Shown piece after piece: positions 52,292 to 61,761 of a stretch of DNA of 64,000 nucleotides. The translations under genes and the position numbers were made by a program. This DNA comes from Planctomycetota bacterium (GTDB lineage Bacteria; Planctomycetota; SZUA-567; H5-PLA8): the NCBI GenBank assembly GCA_027493525.1, contig JAOSKN010000002.1:1158288-1222287 (forward strand), in the 5' to 3' direction. Position 1 is the first letter of the stretch. Each line of letters opens with the position of its first letter. The notes beneath the pieces are model-generated. The model made no database searches and was not told where the DNA came from. It saw only the letters and a program-made list of their open reading frames with translations.

Positions 52292-53443
52292 TCAGCAGCC
52301 GGTCTTTTCCCACTTCCGGGAACGGGCGGCCTTGAGCGCGGCGTCGAGGACGCGCTGGACTTTGAAGGCGTCGGCGAAGTCCGGCTGGAGCCTCGCGCAC
52401 GCGCGCGGGCCCTTTCCGATCGCTTCGAGCACGTCGGCGCAGATGTTGATGAAGGTATGTTCGTAACCCAGGATGTGCCCCGGGGGCCAGAACGCGCCCG
52501 CGTAGGGGTGGCCGGGCTCGGTGACGAGGATGTCGGTCCAGCCCTGCAGGCGCTGGGGCAGGGTCGCGTCGAAGAACTTCAGGCGGTTCATGTCCTCGAA
52601 CTCGAAGCGCAGCGCGCCCTTCTCGCCGTTGATTTCGAGCCCGTGGAAATTTCGCCGCCCGCGCCCAAAGCGTGAGGCTTCGAAGGTTCCGAGCGCGCCG
52701 CCGTGGAAGCGCGCGAGCATGATCACGGCGTCCTCCACGGTGACCGTGCCGAACTTCCCGGGCTGGCCGGCCACGGGGCGCTGCTTGATGAAGGTCTCGG
52801 CCGCGGCGGCGACTTCGGAAATCTCCAGGCCAGCGACGAAGCGCGCGGCGTCGACGAGATGCGCGTTCAGGTCGCCGTTGGGGCCGCTTCCGGCGATGTC
52901 CGCCTGCATGCGCCAGCGCATGGGGGCGTTGGGGTTCATCGAGCCGCTGTTAAGGTATACGCAGCGGACGTGGAAGACGCGCCCGACGCGGCCTTCCGCG
53001 ACGATCCGCCGCGCCAGCGCGAGCGCCGGGACGCGGCGGTAATTGAAGCAGACGAAGTTCAACCTGCCCTTCGCGCGGCGCGCGGCATCGAGCATGGCGC
53101 GGCATTCGGCGGCGTTGCGCGCGAGCGGCTTCTCGCAGATCACGTGCTTGCCCGCATTCAGCGCGGCGGCGGCGGGTTCGGCGTGCAGATTGTTGGGCGT
53201 GCAGATATCCACGAGGTCCACGTCGTCGCGCGCCACGGCGCGGCGCCAGTCGGTCTCGACGTGCCTCCAGCCCCAGCGCGCGGCGAGGATTTCGGCGTGG
53301 GCGCGGTCGCGCCCGCACAGGACGTGCAGGACCGGCCGCGGGCGCCCGGGAAAGAAATGCGCCGCCTGCGACCAGGCATTGGAATGGGCCTTGCCCATGA
53401 AGCGCGTGCCGATCAAGGCGACGCGCACGGCGCGGCGGCTCAT
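52292..53443 (-). CDS. Gfo/Idh/MocA family oxidoreductase
   Basis: 383 aa. Rossmann motif ALIGTRFMGKAHSNAW near the N-terminus, catalytic-Lys motif CEKPLARN at about residue 98, and the family C-terminal domain with GPNGDLNAHLVDAARF. GGAGG lies six bases before the ATG. It is the last gene of the sugar-nucleotide operon, 34 bases after the epimerase. It may oxidise a nucleotide sugar or act on a related free sugar. Confidence 0.87.
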   Translation of the reverse strand: MSRRAVRVALIGTRFMGKAHSNAWSQAAHFFPGRPRPVLHVLCGRDRAHAEILAARWGWRHVETDWRRAVARDDVDLVDICTPNNLHAEPAAAALNAGKHVICEKPLARNAAECRAMLDAARRAKGRLNFVCFNYRRVPALALARRIVAEGRVGRVFHVRCVYLNSGSMNPNAPMRWRMQADIAGSGPNGDLNAHLVDAARFVAGLEISEVAAAAETFIKQRPVAGQPGKFGTVTVEDAVIMLARFHGGALGTFEASRFGRGRRNFHGLEINGEKGALRFEFEDMNRLKFFDATLPQRLQGWTDILVTEPGHPYAGAFWPPGHILGYEHTFINICADVLEAIGKGPRACARLQPDFADAFKVQRVLDAALKAARSRKWEKTGC

Positions 53444-53477
53444 GGCTTCCCTCCGCGGGCGCGGCCCCGGGCGGCGC

Positions 53478-54410
53478 TTACGCGTTGCGTAGCGGATCCT
53501 GCGTGCTGAAGACGGAAAAAATCTGGACGAGCTGCTGGATGCCCGTATCCAGGTCGAAGCTGGCTTTGTAGCCCAGGCCGGCGAGCTTGCTGTAGTCCAC
53601 CTCGTAGTCGCGCTGGTCGAGGTCGTGCCCGACGTCGGCTTCGTGAAGGTAGAAGTTCGCGTACTTGCGGACGTGTTCGGCGATCTCGCGCTTGGTGAAG
53701 TTCATCGAGGTGTCGCCGACGTTGAAGACCTGCCCCTTCATCTTATCGAAGTTCGCCATCGTGAACGGATAGCTGGCGGCGGCGTCGTAGCTGTGCAGGA
53801 AGGTGCGCCGGAAGTGGCCCTCGTACAGGATGATCTGCCGGTTGTGGATGGCCTGGTAGACGAAATCGTTTACGAGCAGGTCCAGGCGCAGGCGCGGGGA
53901 AGGGCCGAAGACGGTGGCGAAGCGCAGGGTCACGTGGTCGAGCCCGCTGTCGCGCACCAGCTTCTCGCCGTCGCGTTTGTTCTGCCCGTAGAGGGTGAGC
54001 GGCGCGATGGGGGTCTCTTCGGTGGCGATGCCCTCGACTTTCCCATAGGTCGAGCCGGTGGAGGCGAAGACCAGGCGCTGCCCCCGGGACATGGCCATCA
54101 GCACGTTGCGGGTGCCGTCCACGTTGGTGCTGTGCGCGCGCCGCGGATCGGCGGCGCAGGCCGGATAGCCCACGATGGCGGCGAGGTGCAGGATCCAATC
54201 GTGATCCTTGACCGCTTTGGACAATTCCAGCCCGTCGCGCACGTCGGCCTTGACGAGTTTCAGGTTCCGGTGCGTGCAGAAGCCGAAGAGCGGTTCGGCG
54301 CCGTACATGAAGTTGTCGTAGATGGTGACATGGTGCCCCCGTTCGAGGAGCATCGGCGTGAGCGCCGTGCCAATGTACCCCGCGCCGCCCGTGATCAGGA
54401 TCCGCTCCAT
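53478..54410 (-). CDS. NAD-dependent epimerase/dehydratase (extended SDR)
   Basis: 310 aa. The Rossmann motif GGAGYIGTALTP is near the N-terminus, the Ser/Thr site at FASTGSTYG and the catalytic YxxxK at YGQNK. These enzymes epimerise or dehydrate nucleotide-activated sugars. The start at the ATG at 54410 has GGAG five bases before it; the ORF could run to 54476. It is preceded by the GT2 gene (43-base gap) and followed by the Gfo/Idh/MocA gene. Confidence 0.87.
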   Translation of the reverse strand: MERILITGGAGYIGTALTPMLLERGHHVTIYDNFMYGAEPLFGFCTHRNLKLVKADVRDGLELSKAVKDHDWILHLAAIVGYPACAADPRRAHSTNVDGTRNVLMAMSRGQRLVFASTGSTYGKVEGIATEETPIAPLTLYGQNKRDGEKLVRDSGLDHVTLRFATVFGPSPRLRLDLLVNDFVYQAIHNRQIILYEGHFRRTFLHSYDAAASYPFTMANFDKMKGQVFNVGDTSMNFTKREIAEHVRKYANFYLHEADVGHDLDQRDYEVDYSKLAGLGYKASFDLDTGIQQLVQIFSVFSTQDPLRNA

Positions 54411-54453
54411 ATTCGCTCCGTCTCCGTGGCCCTGGCTCCGTTCGCGGACATGC

Positions 54454-55206
54454 TCAGGAATCGACCAATCTGACATTCTTGAAGCGAATCTTCAAGGCCA
54501 TGCCGACGTACCGGAAAGTGCGCCAGAAGGTGTTCTTGGACTGTCCCTGCGTGCGCGCGGTCCAGCGGCTGGGCACGGCCGCGGCGCGGGCGCCGAGGCG
54601 GATGGGCTTGAGCGTGGTCTCGCAGGCGATCTCGTGGAGCGTGCCTTCCCAGGCGATCCGGCGCGCGTACTCGGCGCGCATCAGCTTGAAGCCGTAGGTG
54701 AGGTCGTTGACGCGCGTGATGAAAAGGACGCGGAAGACCTGCTGGAAGCACCAGTTGAGCACGTACTTGAGCGAAGAGTAGCCGCTGAACCCGCCGCCGC
54801 GCATCCAGCGGCTGGCGAGGACCAGGTCCAGGCCGCGCGCGCGCATGGCCTCGAGCATGCGCGAGACGGTCTCGTTCTCCATCTCGCCGTCGGAGTCGAT
54901 GTTCAGGACCAGGTTTCCGGTGACATGGCGGAAACCCTCGCGAACCGCGTTGCCCAGCCCCGGGTTGACCTGCTGCACGTGGATACTCACTCGGGGGTCG
55001 GCGGCGGCGAGTTCCTCGCAGACGCGGCGCGAGGCCTCGCCGGACTTCGGCGAGATGACGATCACGATCTGATGCAGCGATGCGCCAAGGCGCTCGATCA
55101 GCCAGCGCGCGACTTCGCGCACCGTGTCGGTCTCGGCATAGACCGGCAGGACGACGCTGATGCGGTAGTCGGCGGGGGCCAAGGGCGGCAATTCGAGTCG
55201 GGGCAT
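54454..55206 (-). CDS. Glycosyltransferase family 2 protein
   Basis: 250 aa. GT-A fold: ISVVLPVYAETDTVREVARW near the start, NPGLGNAVREGF in the middle, and the metal-binding DSDGE. It resembles dolichol-phosphate-mannose-synthase-like enzymes, with a C-terminal segment ending in IRFKNVRLVDS. ATG at 55206 lies two bases after the stop of the upstream gene; a TTG two codons earlier would overlap it. It probably adds a sugar to a lipid carrier for the glycan made by this cluster. Confidence 0.87.
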   Translation of the reverse strand: MPRLELPPLAPADYRISVVLPVYAETDTVREVARWLIERLGASLHQIVIVISPKSGEASRRVCEELAAADPRVSIHVQQVNPGLGNAVREGFRHVTGNLVLNIDSDGEMENETVSRMLEAMRARGLDLVLASRWMRGGGFSGYSSLKYVLNWCFQQVFRVLFITRVNDLTYGFKLMRAEYARRIAWEGTLHEIACETTLKPIRLGARAAAVPSRWTARTQGQSKNTFWRTFRYVGMALKIRFKNVRLVDS

Positions 55207-55208
55207 GG

Positions 55209-56747
55209 TCAAGGCGCCGGGGCGGCGGCTCCCGGCGAGAGCCTGGACGATTCGATGCGATACAGGCGCCAGATGCCCGTGTCGGTAACGGGCACGAAGC
55301 CCTTCTGGTTCCCGACGGTCGCGTGGATCTCGCCGGCGCCGCCCAGGATCGCGTAGTCGAAGAATTTAAGGTCGTTTTCGTGCAACAATTCGGGTTTCCA
55401 CTCCAGGCCCCGCGTCCAGGGCGGCGTCCAGTCTTCCGGCCGGGCAACGAGATTGGCGCGGAAATGCGTGAAATCGAAGTTGAGCCGCGCGCCCTTCCAC
55501 GCGCCGGCCCAGGCGAAAACGTGGAGGAACGGACGGCGCTCAATGTAACGGCTGTCGCGCACGAAGTCGAGGCCCACCACCCGCGCGCGCTCGGGCAACG
55601 CCTCCAGGGCAGGCCGGACTCCGCTGAGTTCCTCGCGTTCCACGGCGCGCCATGCCGCGCAGGTGACGGCGACGAAGAGCGCCAGCCCCGCGGCTGGAAT
55701 GGCCCACGCCGGGACGCGCCCGGCGACGGGCAGCGCGGGCAGGCCCAGGACCAGCAGGGTCAGGGCCGGGGGCATCCAGCGCGTGGAGAATTCGATGGCG
55801 TAGCCGACGCGATCGGGAAGCACGAAGACCGCGACGAGCAGCGCGCCGCCGAGCCAGAGGAAGGAGGACTCGACGCCGTATTTGGGGCGGTGTCGCGCGC
55901 AGACCAGCGCCGCCGCGGCCAGCGCGAGCGCCGCGGCCAGCGCGACGGCTTCCCAGGGCCCGCGCAGCCCACCCAGGCTGGCGTATACGATCCAGGCCGG
56001 CGAGAGGCGCTCGAAGGGCTGGGTGGCGTACAGCACGGTGGGGGCGTGCACCGACTTGGCGGTCGTGGCGTGCAGCGAGACCCATGCCTGCGCCGCGGCC
56101 AGCACCAGCAGCATCGCGCCCAGCCGCGGCAGGGCGCGGCGAGCCCGATCCAGGCCCATCAGCCAGGCGAAGAGCGTCCATACGGCCAGCAGATGCAGCC
56201 AGCCCACATGGCAGAACGCCAGCAACAGCGCGAAGCCGAAGGTCAGCGGCAGGTCGCGCGCCAGGGGGCGCTCGGGTTGGCCTTCGCGCGGCGGCATCGT
56301 GCAGGCCAGCGCGCCCAGGAAGGCGCAGAAGCCGAGCATGAAATTGTAGAGGCCCCAGTACAGCAGGAAGCTGAAGAACCACAGCGAGCCCAGTACGGCC
56401 CACTCGGGTGCGCGCTGGCGGCGCGCGGCGAGGTAGTGGACGCAGGCGACCCAGAGCACGGCGAGGGCGAGGGTCCCGATGCGCCCGCCGTGCTCGAAGC
56501 CGAAGAGCGTGCAAAAGGCGCCCAGCCACAAGTAGCCCGCGCGGTTGGGGCCGGGCGCCTGCAACTCGAACCCTCCCGTCGGCTCGCGCCGTTCGTCCAG
56601 GTACATACGCACCTGCGTGACCTGCTGGGACATGTCGGCGACGGGCGGGAACTCGACGAGCAGAAAGGGCAGCGCGACCAGAAGCGCGTTGCAGGCGGCG
56701 AGGAGCACGCGGGTCCGGTGCGAGGCGGGAGCGGGCGCTTCCGCCAT
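55209..56747 (-). CDS. Polytopic membrane protein of a glycosylation cluster
   Basis: 512 aa with about ten to twelve membrane spans (LLAACNALLVALPFLLVEF, IGTLALAVLWVACVHYLAA, LPLTFGFALLLAFCHVGW and others). The C-terminal ~130 residues are soluble. The layout, a large multispan part with an outward C-terminal domain, resembles GT-C type glycosyltransferases or a flippase-like protein, but no catalytic motif could be assigned. It lies between a STELLO-like gene (six bases upstream) and a GT2 gene, so a role in transfer to a lipid-linked acceptor is plausible. Confidence 0.72.
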   Translation of the reverse strand: MAEAPAPASHRTRVLLAACNALLVALPFLLVEFPPVADMSQQVTQVRMYLDERREPTGGFELQAPGPNRAGYLWLGAFCTLFGFEHGGRIGTLALAVLWVACVHYLAARRQRAPEWAVLGSLWFFSFLLYWGLYNFMLGFCAFLGALACTMPPREGQPERPLARDLPLTFGFALLLAFCHVGWLHLLAVWTLFAWLMGLDRARRALPRLGAMLLVLAAAQAWVSLHATTAKSVHAPTVLYATQPFERLSPAWIVYASLGGLRGPWEAVALAAALALAAAALVCARHRPKYGVESSFLWLGGALLVAVFVLPDRVGYAIEFSTRWMPPALTLLVLGLPALPVAGRVPAWAIPAAGLALFVAVTCAAWRAVEREELSGVRPALEALPERARVVGLDFVRDSRYIERRPFLHVFAWAGAWKGARLNFDFTHFRANLVARPEDWTPPWTRGLEWKPELLHENDLKFFDYAILGGAGEIHATVGNQKGFVPVTDTGIWRLYRIESSRLSPGAAAPAP

Positions 56748-56753
56748 GGGCGT

Positions 56754-57911
56754 TCAGCCCTGGATCTCGGCCATGGCTTCCTGCCAGGCCGCCATCCCGA
56801 GCGTGACCAGGCGCAGGTACTCGCGTTCCGGGCGTTCGAGGTCGCGGTCGCGGTCGGCGCAGTCGCGCAAGTGGTAGATCAGGTCGAGGTACGCGCCGGA
56901 CCAGGTGCGCGAGCCGGTCTTGAACTCGCGCAGGTATCCGACGAGGCGCTCGGTAACGACGTAGCCGCCGAGTTCTTCCGCGAGGTCCTTCGTGAAGTTG
57001 TGGGGGTTGCGATCCTGGGTGACGACGGGCGTCCCGTAGACGACATGCCCGCCCAACCGGTCGGCGATGGCGCGGATGAAGTAACTCTGCCAGATGTCGT
57101 CGAGCCGGCCGATCTTGTAGCCGCGCAGCCAGTCGAGCATCACGACGAGGTACATGGCCGGGAGGAGTTCCCGGACGAGGGCGGTGTTCTGGCTGTTGAA
57201 GGGGCACCAGGTGCCGTGGGCCAGGGCGCAGCGCGCGGAGCCGTCCACGTCGGCGACGCGGACCACGTTGAGCGGCTCCTCGATGTTGGCGGTCGCGTCC
57301 ACGTCGGGATTCTTGAGCCAGAGGCCCGCGTTGACCAGGACGCGGACCTTCTCTCTAGCGATCTTCTCGCCGCCGGCCTCCGCGAAGGTCTGGCGGGACT
57401 TGGGATATCCGCGATGGTAGAAGCGGCGCGGCGGGTCGCAGACAAGCCGCCGGCAGATGTTCCACCAGCCGCTGGCGTCGGAGACGACGGGGACTTCGAT
57501 TTCCGTGCCCGCGACGCCGTGCTCCGCGAGGTAATCGACGTTCTCCGGCACGAAGTTGTCGTCGTCGAAGCTGACGATGAGGTCGGCGCCGTCGAGGCCC
57601 GCCTGCAGGTAGCCGACGTTGCGGCGCTGGATGCAGTTGTACCGGATCACGCCGTCGAGGACGGGCCAGCGGCGCAGCAGGTCCTGCTGCGCGGGGACAT
57701 CGAGGTACTTCGTCTCGACCCCGAAGGTCTTTTGCAGCCCGGCCAGGAAGGATCCCGCTTCGGCCGGCGTCTTGCGGTCCCCGACGACGATCAGTTCCAC
57801 GCGCCCGGCGTGCCCATGCCGCGCGATGTTTTTCAGGTAGGTCTCGACCGCATGGGGCACGTAGATGGTCGTCGTGACCAGTGCGACCTTGCGTCGGTCA
57901 GGCGCGGGCAT
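56754..57911 (-). CDS. STELLO-like (DUF288) glycosyltransferase
   Basis: 385 aa, soluble. Segments shared with STELLO/DUF288 and reversibly glycosylated polypeptide families: IVVGDRKTP near residue 41, RRNVGYLQAGLDGADLIVSFDDDN near 95-118 with the DDD metal site, and NSQN. The STELLO family was described mainly in plants and algae. AAGGAGGAAG precedes the ATG. The start overlaps the upstream epimerase gene by 14 bases, so the two are coupled. It likely transfers a sugar in the glycan pathway of this operon; donor and acceptor are unknown. Confidence 0.75.
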   Translation of the reverse strand: MPAPDRRKVALVTTTIYVPHAVETYLKNIARHGHAGRVELIVVGDRKTPAEAGSFLAGLQKTFGVETKYLDVPAQQDLLRRWPVLDGVIRYNCIQRRNVGYLQAGLDGADLIVSFDDDNFVPENVDYLAEHGVAGTEIEVPVVSDASGWWNICRRLVCDPPRRFYHRGYPKSRQTFAEAGGEKIAREKVRVLVNAGLWLKNPDVDATANIEEPLNVVRVADVDGSARCALAHGTWCPFNSQNTALVRELLPAMYLVVMLDWLRGYKIGRLDDIWQSYFIRAIADRLGGHVVYGTPVVTQDRNPHNFTKDLAEELGGYVVTERLVGYLREFKTGSRTWSGAYLDLIYHLRDCADRDRDLERPEREYLRLVTLGMAAWQEAMAEIQG

Positions 57912-58836
57912 CCGCTTCCTCCTTGTGCGCGAGATACCATGCGACGGTCTTGCGCAGGCCCGCTTCCAACGCCGTGGGCGGCGACCAGTTCAGGAGCTTC
58001 TTCATGCGCGAGACGTCCAGGACCTTCCGCGCCACGCCATCGGGCTTGCTCGTGTCCCAGACGATCCGGCCCTCGAATCCGGTTACCTTGGCAGTGAGTT
58101 CGGAAAGCTCCCGGATGCTCGTGCCGAGGCCCGTTCCGACGTTGAGCGGCTGGTCGTAGTCGGTTTCCAGCAGGCGCGCCAGGGCTTCGGCGGCGTCCCC
58201 GCTGTACATGAATTCGCGTACCGGCGCGCCCGTGCCCCAGCAGACAACCTCCGAGCGACCCTCGAGCTTCGCGTCGGCGAACTTCTTGAGCAGCGCGGCG
58301 GCCACGTGGGAGCGGTACTCGGTGAAGACGTCGTGCTCGCCGTACAGGTTGGTGATCTGGGGGAAGAGCGCCTTCAGGCCGTGCGCCTTGGCGTACGCGC
58401 GCGCGCCGACGTACTGGATCTTCTTCGAGAATCCGTAGGCCTCGACGGACGGATGCAGCGGGCCGGCCCAGTAGTCGTCCTCGTTCATGTTGCCGTCCAC
58501 GCGGCCCGGATAGGCGCAGGCCGAGCCGACCGACATGAAGCGCTTGACGCCGGCGGGCTGCAAGGCGCCGAGCAGGTTCACGGTCATCAACGTGTTGTCG
58601 TGGAAGATGCGCGCGGGCTCGGCCATCGTGATGCCCAGGCCGCCGTAGTAGGCGGCGGAGTGGACCACGGTGTGGGGGCGCAGCTCGTTCAGCGTGCGGC
58701 GGACGGAGGCGGCGTCGAGCAAATCGAAGTCCGGCCGCCCCGGCGTATGGACCTCGTGCCCGCGCCCGCGCAGGGCCTCGGCGATGCGGCGACCGAAAAA
58801 GCCTCGGCCTCCCGTCAGCAGGATCTTCTCCGGCAT
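57898..58836 (-). CDS. GDP-L-fucose synthase-like NAD-dependent epimerase
   Basis: 312 aa. The Rossmann motif GGRGFFGRRIAEAL, the segment SVGSACAYP and the catalytic YxxxK at YGFSKK match GDP-4-keto-6-deoxymannose epimerase/reductase (Fcl/WcaG). The C-terminal KVLDVSRMKKLLNWSPPTAL is also typical. No GDP-mannose dehydratase gene is in the window, so the exact substrate (GDP-fucose or another 6-deoxy sugar) remains open. GGGAGG lies five bases before the ATG. It appears to be the first gene of the glycan operon that runs to 52292. Confidence 0.82.
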   Translation of the reverse strand: MPEKILLTGGRGFFGRRIAEALRGRGHEVHTPGRPDFDLLDAASVRRTLNELRPHTVVHSAAYYGGLGITMAEPARIFHDNTLMTVNLLGALQPAGVKRFMSVGSACAYPGRVDGNMNEDDYWAGPLHPSVEAYGFSKKIQYVGARAYAKAHGLKALFPQITNLYGEHDVFTEYRSHVAAALLKKFADAKLEGRSEVVCWGTGAPVREFMYSGDAAEALARLLETDYDQPLNVGTGLGTSIRELSELTAKVTGFEGRIVWDTSKPDGVARKVLDVSRMKKLLNWSPPTALEAGLRKTVAWYLAHKEEADARA

Positions 58837-58942
58837 GCGCGCCTCCCGGCGGCGATGTTCTCGCCAGGGAGAGGTTTATACCCGGGGCGCCGCTTTGGCA
58901 ACGAGGACGCACAGGTGCGCGGCATCCTGGGCGCCAGGCGCT

Positions 58943-60451
58943 TCACGCCTGCACGTCAATCTGAGCCTTCTGCAGCCGCCCGCTGTAGTCCACGTACACG
59001 CTCTTCCACTCGGTGAAAATCTCGAGCGCCGTCTCGCCGGCTTCACGATGCCCGTTGCCGGTCTGCTTCACGCCGCCGAAGGGCAGGTGGACCTCCGCGC
59101 CGATGGTTGGTCCGTTGACGTAGGTGATGCCCGCTTCCAGATCGCGTATCGCGCGGAAGGCCTTGTTGACGTCGCGCGTGTAGATGCTGCTGGAGAGGCC
59201 GTAACTCGTGCCGTTAAGCGTCTCGATGGCTTCTTCCAGCGAGCGGATTTCGAGGACCGCCGTGACTGGGCCGAAGATCTCTTCCTGGGCGATCCGCATG
59301 GACGGCTTGACCGCGTCGAAGACGGTCGGCTCGAAGTAATGCCCTTGCGCGAGCGCCTTGGCCGAGGGGCGTTTCCCGCCGCAACGCAGCCGGGCGCCTT
59401 CTTCCCGGCCGATCGCGACGTAGCGCTCGACCCGCGCCAACTGGGCCGCGTTGACCAGCGGGCCAAGGTGGTTCATGGAATCCAGCGGATCCCCGATGCG
59501 CAGCTTCCGGGCCTGTGTCACCAGGCGCCGGACGAAGGCCTCGCGGACTTTCTTGTGGACGATCAGGCGGCTCGTCGCCGTACAGCGCTGGCCGGACGTG
59601 CCGAACGCGCCCCAGAGCGCGCCTTCCAGCGCGAGGTTCAGGTCGGCGTCGTCCATCACGATCTGCGCGTTCTTGCCGCCCATCTCGAGGCTGCAGCGCT
59701 TGAGCCCCTGCCCGCAGGCGCCGGCAATGAGACTGCCGGTTTCGCATGAGCCCGTGAAACTGATCAGGCGCACGTCGGGATGGTGAACCAGCGCGGCGCC
59801 GGCTTCCTCGCCCAGGCCCTGAACCAGATTAACGACCCCCGCCGGCACGCCGGCGTCGTGTAGCGCGCGGACAAATCCCTCGCCGCAAGCCGGGCTGTCC
59901 TCGGCCGGCTTGAAAACGACCGTGTTGCCGCAAAGGATCGCGGGAAAGATCTTCCAGGCCGGGATCGCGACGGGGAAATTCCAGGGCGAGACGATGCCGC
60001 AGACGCCGACCGGGCAGCGGACCGTCATCGCGAACTTGTCGGGCAGTTCGCTGGTCGTGGTCTGGCCGAAGAGGCGCCGCCCTTCGCCGCTGTAGTATTC
60101 GGCGCAGTCGATGGCCTCCTGGACGTCGCCGCGGGCCTCCACGAGCGGCTTGCCCATTTCGAGCGCCATCAGCCGGGCAAGGGCCTCCTTGCGCTCGCGC
60201 AATAGGGCCGCCACTTCGCGTAGTTTTGCGCCGCGCTGGGGCGCGGGGATCTCGCGCCACGCTCGGAAGGCCTTGCCGGCCGCGGAGACGGCGGCGTCCA
60301 CGTCCTCGCGCCCGGAGCGCGGAAACGCTCCGACGACCTTGGCGGGCCGGGCCGGGCTGAGGCTCTCAAACGAGCTTCCGCTTCGGGCGGGCAGCCAATG
60401 CCCGGCGATGAAGTTGCCGGATTCAGTGCGGCGTGCGGCGCGGCGGGCCAT
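58943..60451 (-). CDS. NAD(P)-dependent aldehyde dehydrogenase
   Basis: 502 aa, normal length for the ALDH family. NAD-binding GFVSPWNFP-like segment (GIVSPWNFPVAIP), the Glu motif LEMGGKNA and the catalytic Cys in GQRCTATS are all present. Oxidises an aldehyde to a carboxylic acid. AGGAG lies seven bases before the ATG. It is 106 bases upstream of the fucose-synthase-like gene on the same strand, so it may share the operon or be separate. It diverges from the GmhA-like gene. The substrate is unknown. Confidence 0.93.
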   Translation of the reverse strand: MARRAARRTESGNFIAGHWLPARSGSSFESLSPARPAKVVGAFPRSGREDVDAAVSAAGKAFRAWREIPAPQRGAKLREVAALLRERKEALARLMALEMGKPLVEARGDVQEAIDCAEYYSGEGRRLFGQTTTSELPDKFAMTVRCPVGVCGIVSPWNFPVAIPAWKIFPAILCGNTVVFKPAEDSPACGEGFVRALHDAGVPAGVVNLVQGLGEEAGAALVHHPDVRLISFTGSCETGSLIAGACGQGLKRCSLEMGGKNAQIVMDDADLNLALEGALWGAFGTSGQRCTATSRLIVHKKVREAFVRRLVTQARKLRIGDPLDSMNHLGPLVNAAQLARVERYVAIGREEGARLRCGGKRPSAKALAQGHYFEPTVFDAVKPSMRIAQEEIFGPVTAVLEIRSLEEAIETLNGTSYGLSSSIYTRDVNKAFRAIRDLEAGITYVNGPTIGAEVHLPFGGVKQTGNGHREAGETALEIFTEWKSVYVDYSGRLQKAQIDVQA

Positions 60452-60593
60452 GGCACGTCTCCTGTGCGGGTTGGGCTTTCTTGCAGTTTGCCAACGCGAA
60501 GCGGTTTAGTCCAGCGGATGACGTTTCGGAGCCGCCCCGGGCGAGGTAGGATAAAAGCGTGCGGCCGATGCCGCGAACCGGAGACTCCGCCCG

Positions 60594-61196
60594 ATGCCCG
60601 AGATCAAGACCGCCGCCTCGAATCCCGTTACCGAGCAATTCGCCAAGGGTTACCTTGCGCGGCTGACGGAGGTGCTGAAAAGCGTCGATCCGTCGAGGGT
60701 AGCCCAGGTCGGCGACCTGCTGCACCGCGCGCGGGCCGAGGGCCGGCAAGTGCTGCTGATGGGCAACGGCGGCAGCGCGTCCACGGCCTCGCATGCGGCG
60801 GTGGACCTGGGGAAGGGCTGTTCGCGCGGGCGCGAGAAACGCTTCCGCGTGATCTGTCTGAACGACTGCATTCCCTGGATGACGGCGATCTCGAACGACA
60901 TCTCCTACGAGGAAGTTTTCGCCGAGCAGCTTCGCAACCACGCGCGCCCCGGCGACGTCGTAATCGCGATCTCGGGGAGCGGAAACTCGAAGAACATCCT
61001 CAGCGCCCTGCGCGCCGCCAATGAGATCGGTTGCGAGACGGTCGGCCTGAGCGGCTATGAGGGCGGGAAGCTGAAGGACCTCGTCAAACACCACATCCTG
61101 GTCCGCGAGAACCACATGGGCCGCATCGAGGACGCGCACATGATCGTCGTGCACATCCTCGTCTACGGGTTCATGGACACGGAGGGGATGGGGTAG
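60594..61196 (+). CDS. SIS-domain phosphosugar isomerase (GmhA/DiaA-like)
   Basis: 200 aa. Single SIS domain: LMGNGGSASTASHAAVDLGK near the N-terminal third, then ISGSGNSKNIL and VGLSGYEGGKL. It resembles sedoheptulose-7-phosphate isomerase (GmhA), the first step to heptose for lipopolysaccharide or glycan synthesis, and also DiaA. The N-terminal helices fit both. The location next to a sugar-nucleotide cluster favours the glycan role. GGAG is about 11 bases before the ATG. Confidence 0.82.
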   Translation: MPEIKTAASNPVTEQFAKGYLARLTEVLKSVDPSRVAQVGDLLHRARAEGRQVLLMGNGGSASTASHAAVDLGKGCSRGREKRFRVICLNDCIPWMTAISNDISYEEVFAEQLRNHARPGDVVIAISGSGNSKNILSALRAANEIGCETVGLSGYEGGKLKDLVKHHILVRENHMGRIEDAHMIVVHILVYGFMDTEGMG

Positions 61197-61534
61197 CAGC
61201 TTTGCGGCGTCCGACCTTGCGGCGTGCTTCAGACGAATTGAATAGGCTGCGGCATGGGCCCCTCGGGCTGGCGAAGTTCGACTTGGCCCTTCTTATACTC
61301 ATCAAGTAGAAGCCCGTGAGAATTATCGGAGTCAGAGCCCAGCGCGCCATGACGGCAAAAAGGCCCATTCAGTTTGGAATGGTCCTGAGGTGAACGCCGA
61401 ACGTGCACTGGATCGTGAACCGAAAGGCAACCGCGAGTCGGCGCGCTTGAGGGAAGGCCGTGCCTGATGGCGAAAGGCCACGACGCGCCGTTCAACTCCC
61501 ATGGCCAGGCATGGTCAAGGCGCGTCGGTTGGGA
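61197..61534. other. 338-base gap before the tRNA genes
   Basis: No convincing gene. A minus-strand open frame at 61229-61495 (88 codons) has a C-terminal part (LLLDEYKKGQVELRQPEGPM) that looks more like protein than most shadow frames, but its N-terminal half does not, and it has no ribosome site. It may be a decayed gene end. A 9-base direct repeat TTGCGGCGT occurs twice near 61201-61226. Confidence 0.4.
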
Positions 61535-61611
61535 TGGTGGGCGATACTGGGCTCGAACCAGTGACCTCCTGCTTGTAAGGCAGGCGCTCTAGCCGACTGA
61601 GCTAATCGCCC
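61535..61611 (-). tRNA. tRNA-Val (anticodon UAC)
   Basis: On the minus strand a full cloverleaf is seen: acceptor GGGCGAT/ATCGCCC, D-loop AGTCGGCTA, anticodon stem CCTGC/GCAGG with loop CTTACAA (anticodon TAC), T-arm ACTGG TTCGAGC CCAGT. Discriminator A and an encoded CCA follow; 77 bases with CCA. Confidence 0.95.
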
Positions 61612-61761
61612 AAAGGGGCTGCACGGTTTCTCTCTAGCACGCGGCGGAGCCGACGGCAAGGGCTGGCCTGCCCTGGTGGTGCGGCAACGACCGGCTACCG
61701 CTGCCATCGAAACCACTTGCAATCGTGCGCGCATAGACATAAAAGCAGCACACGATCATGG

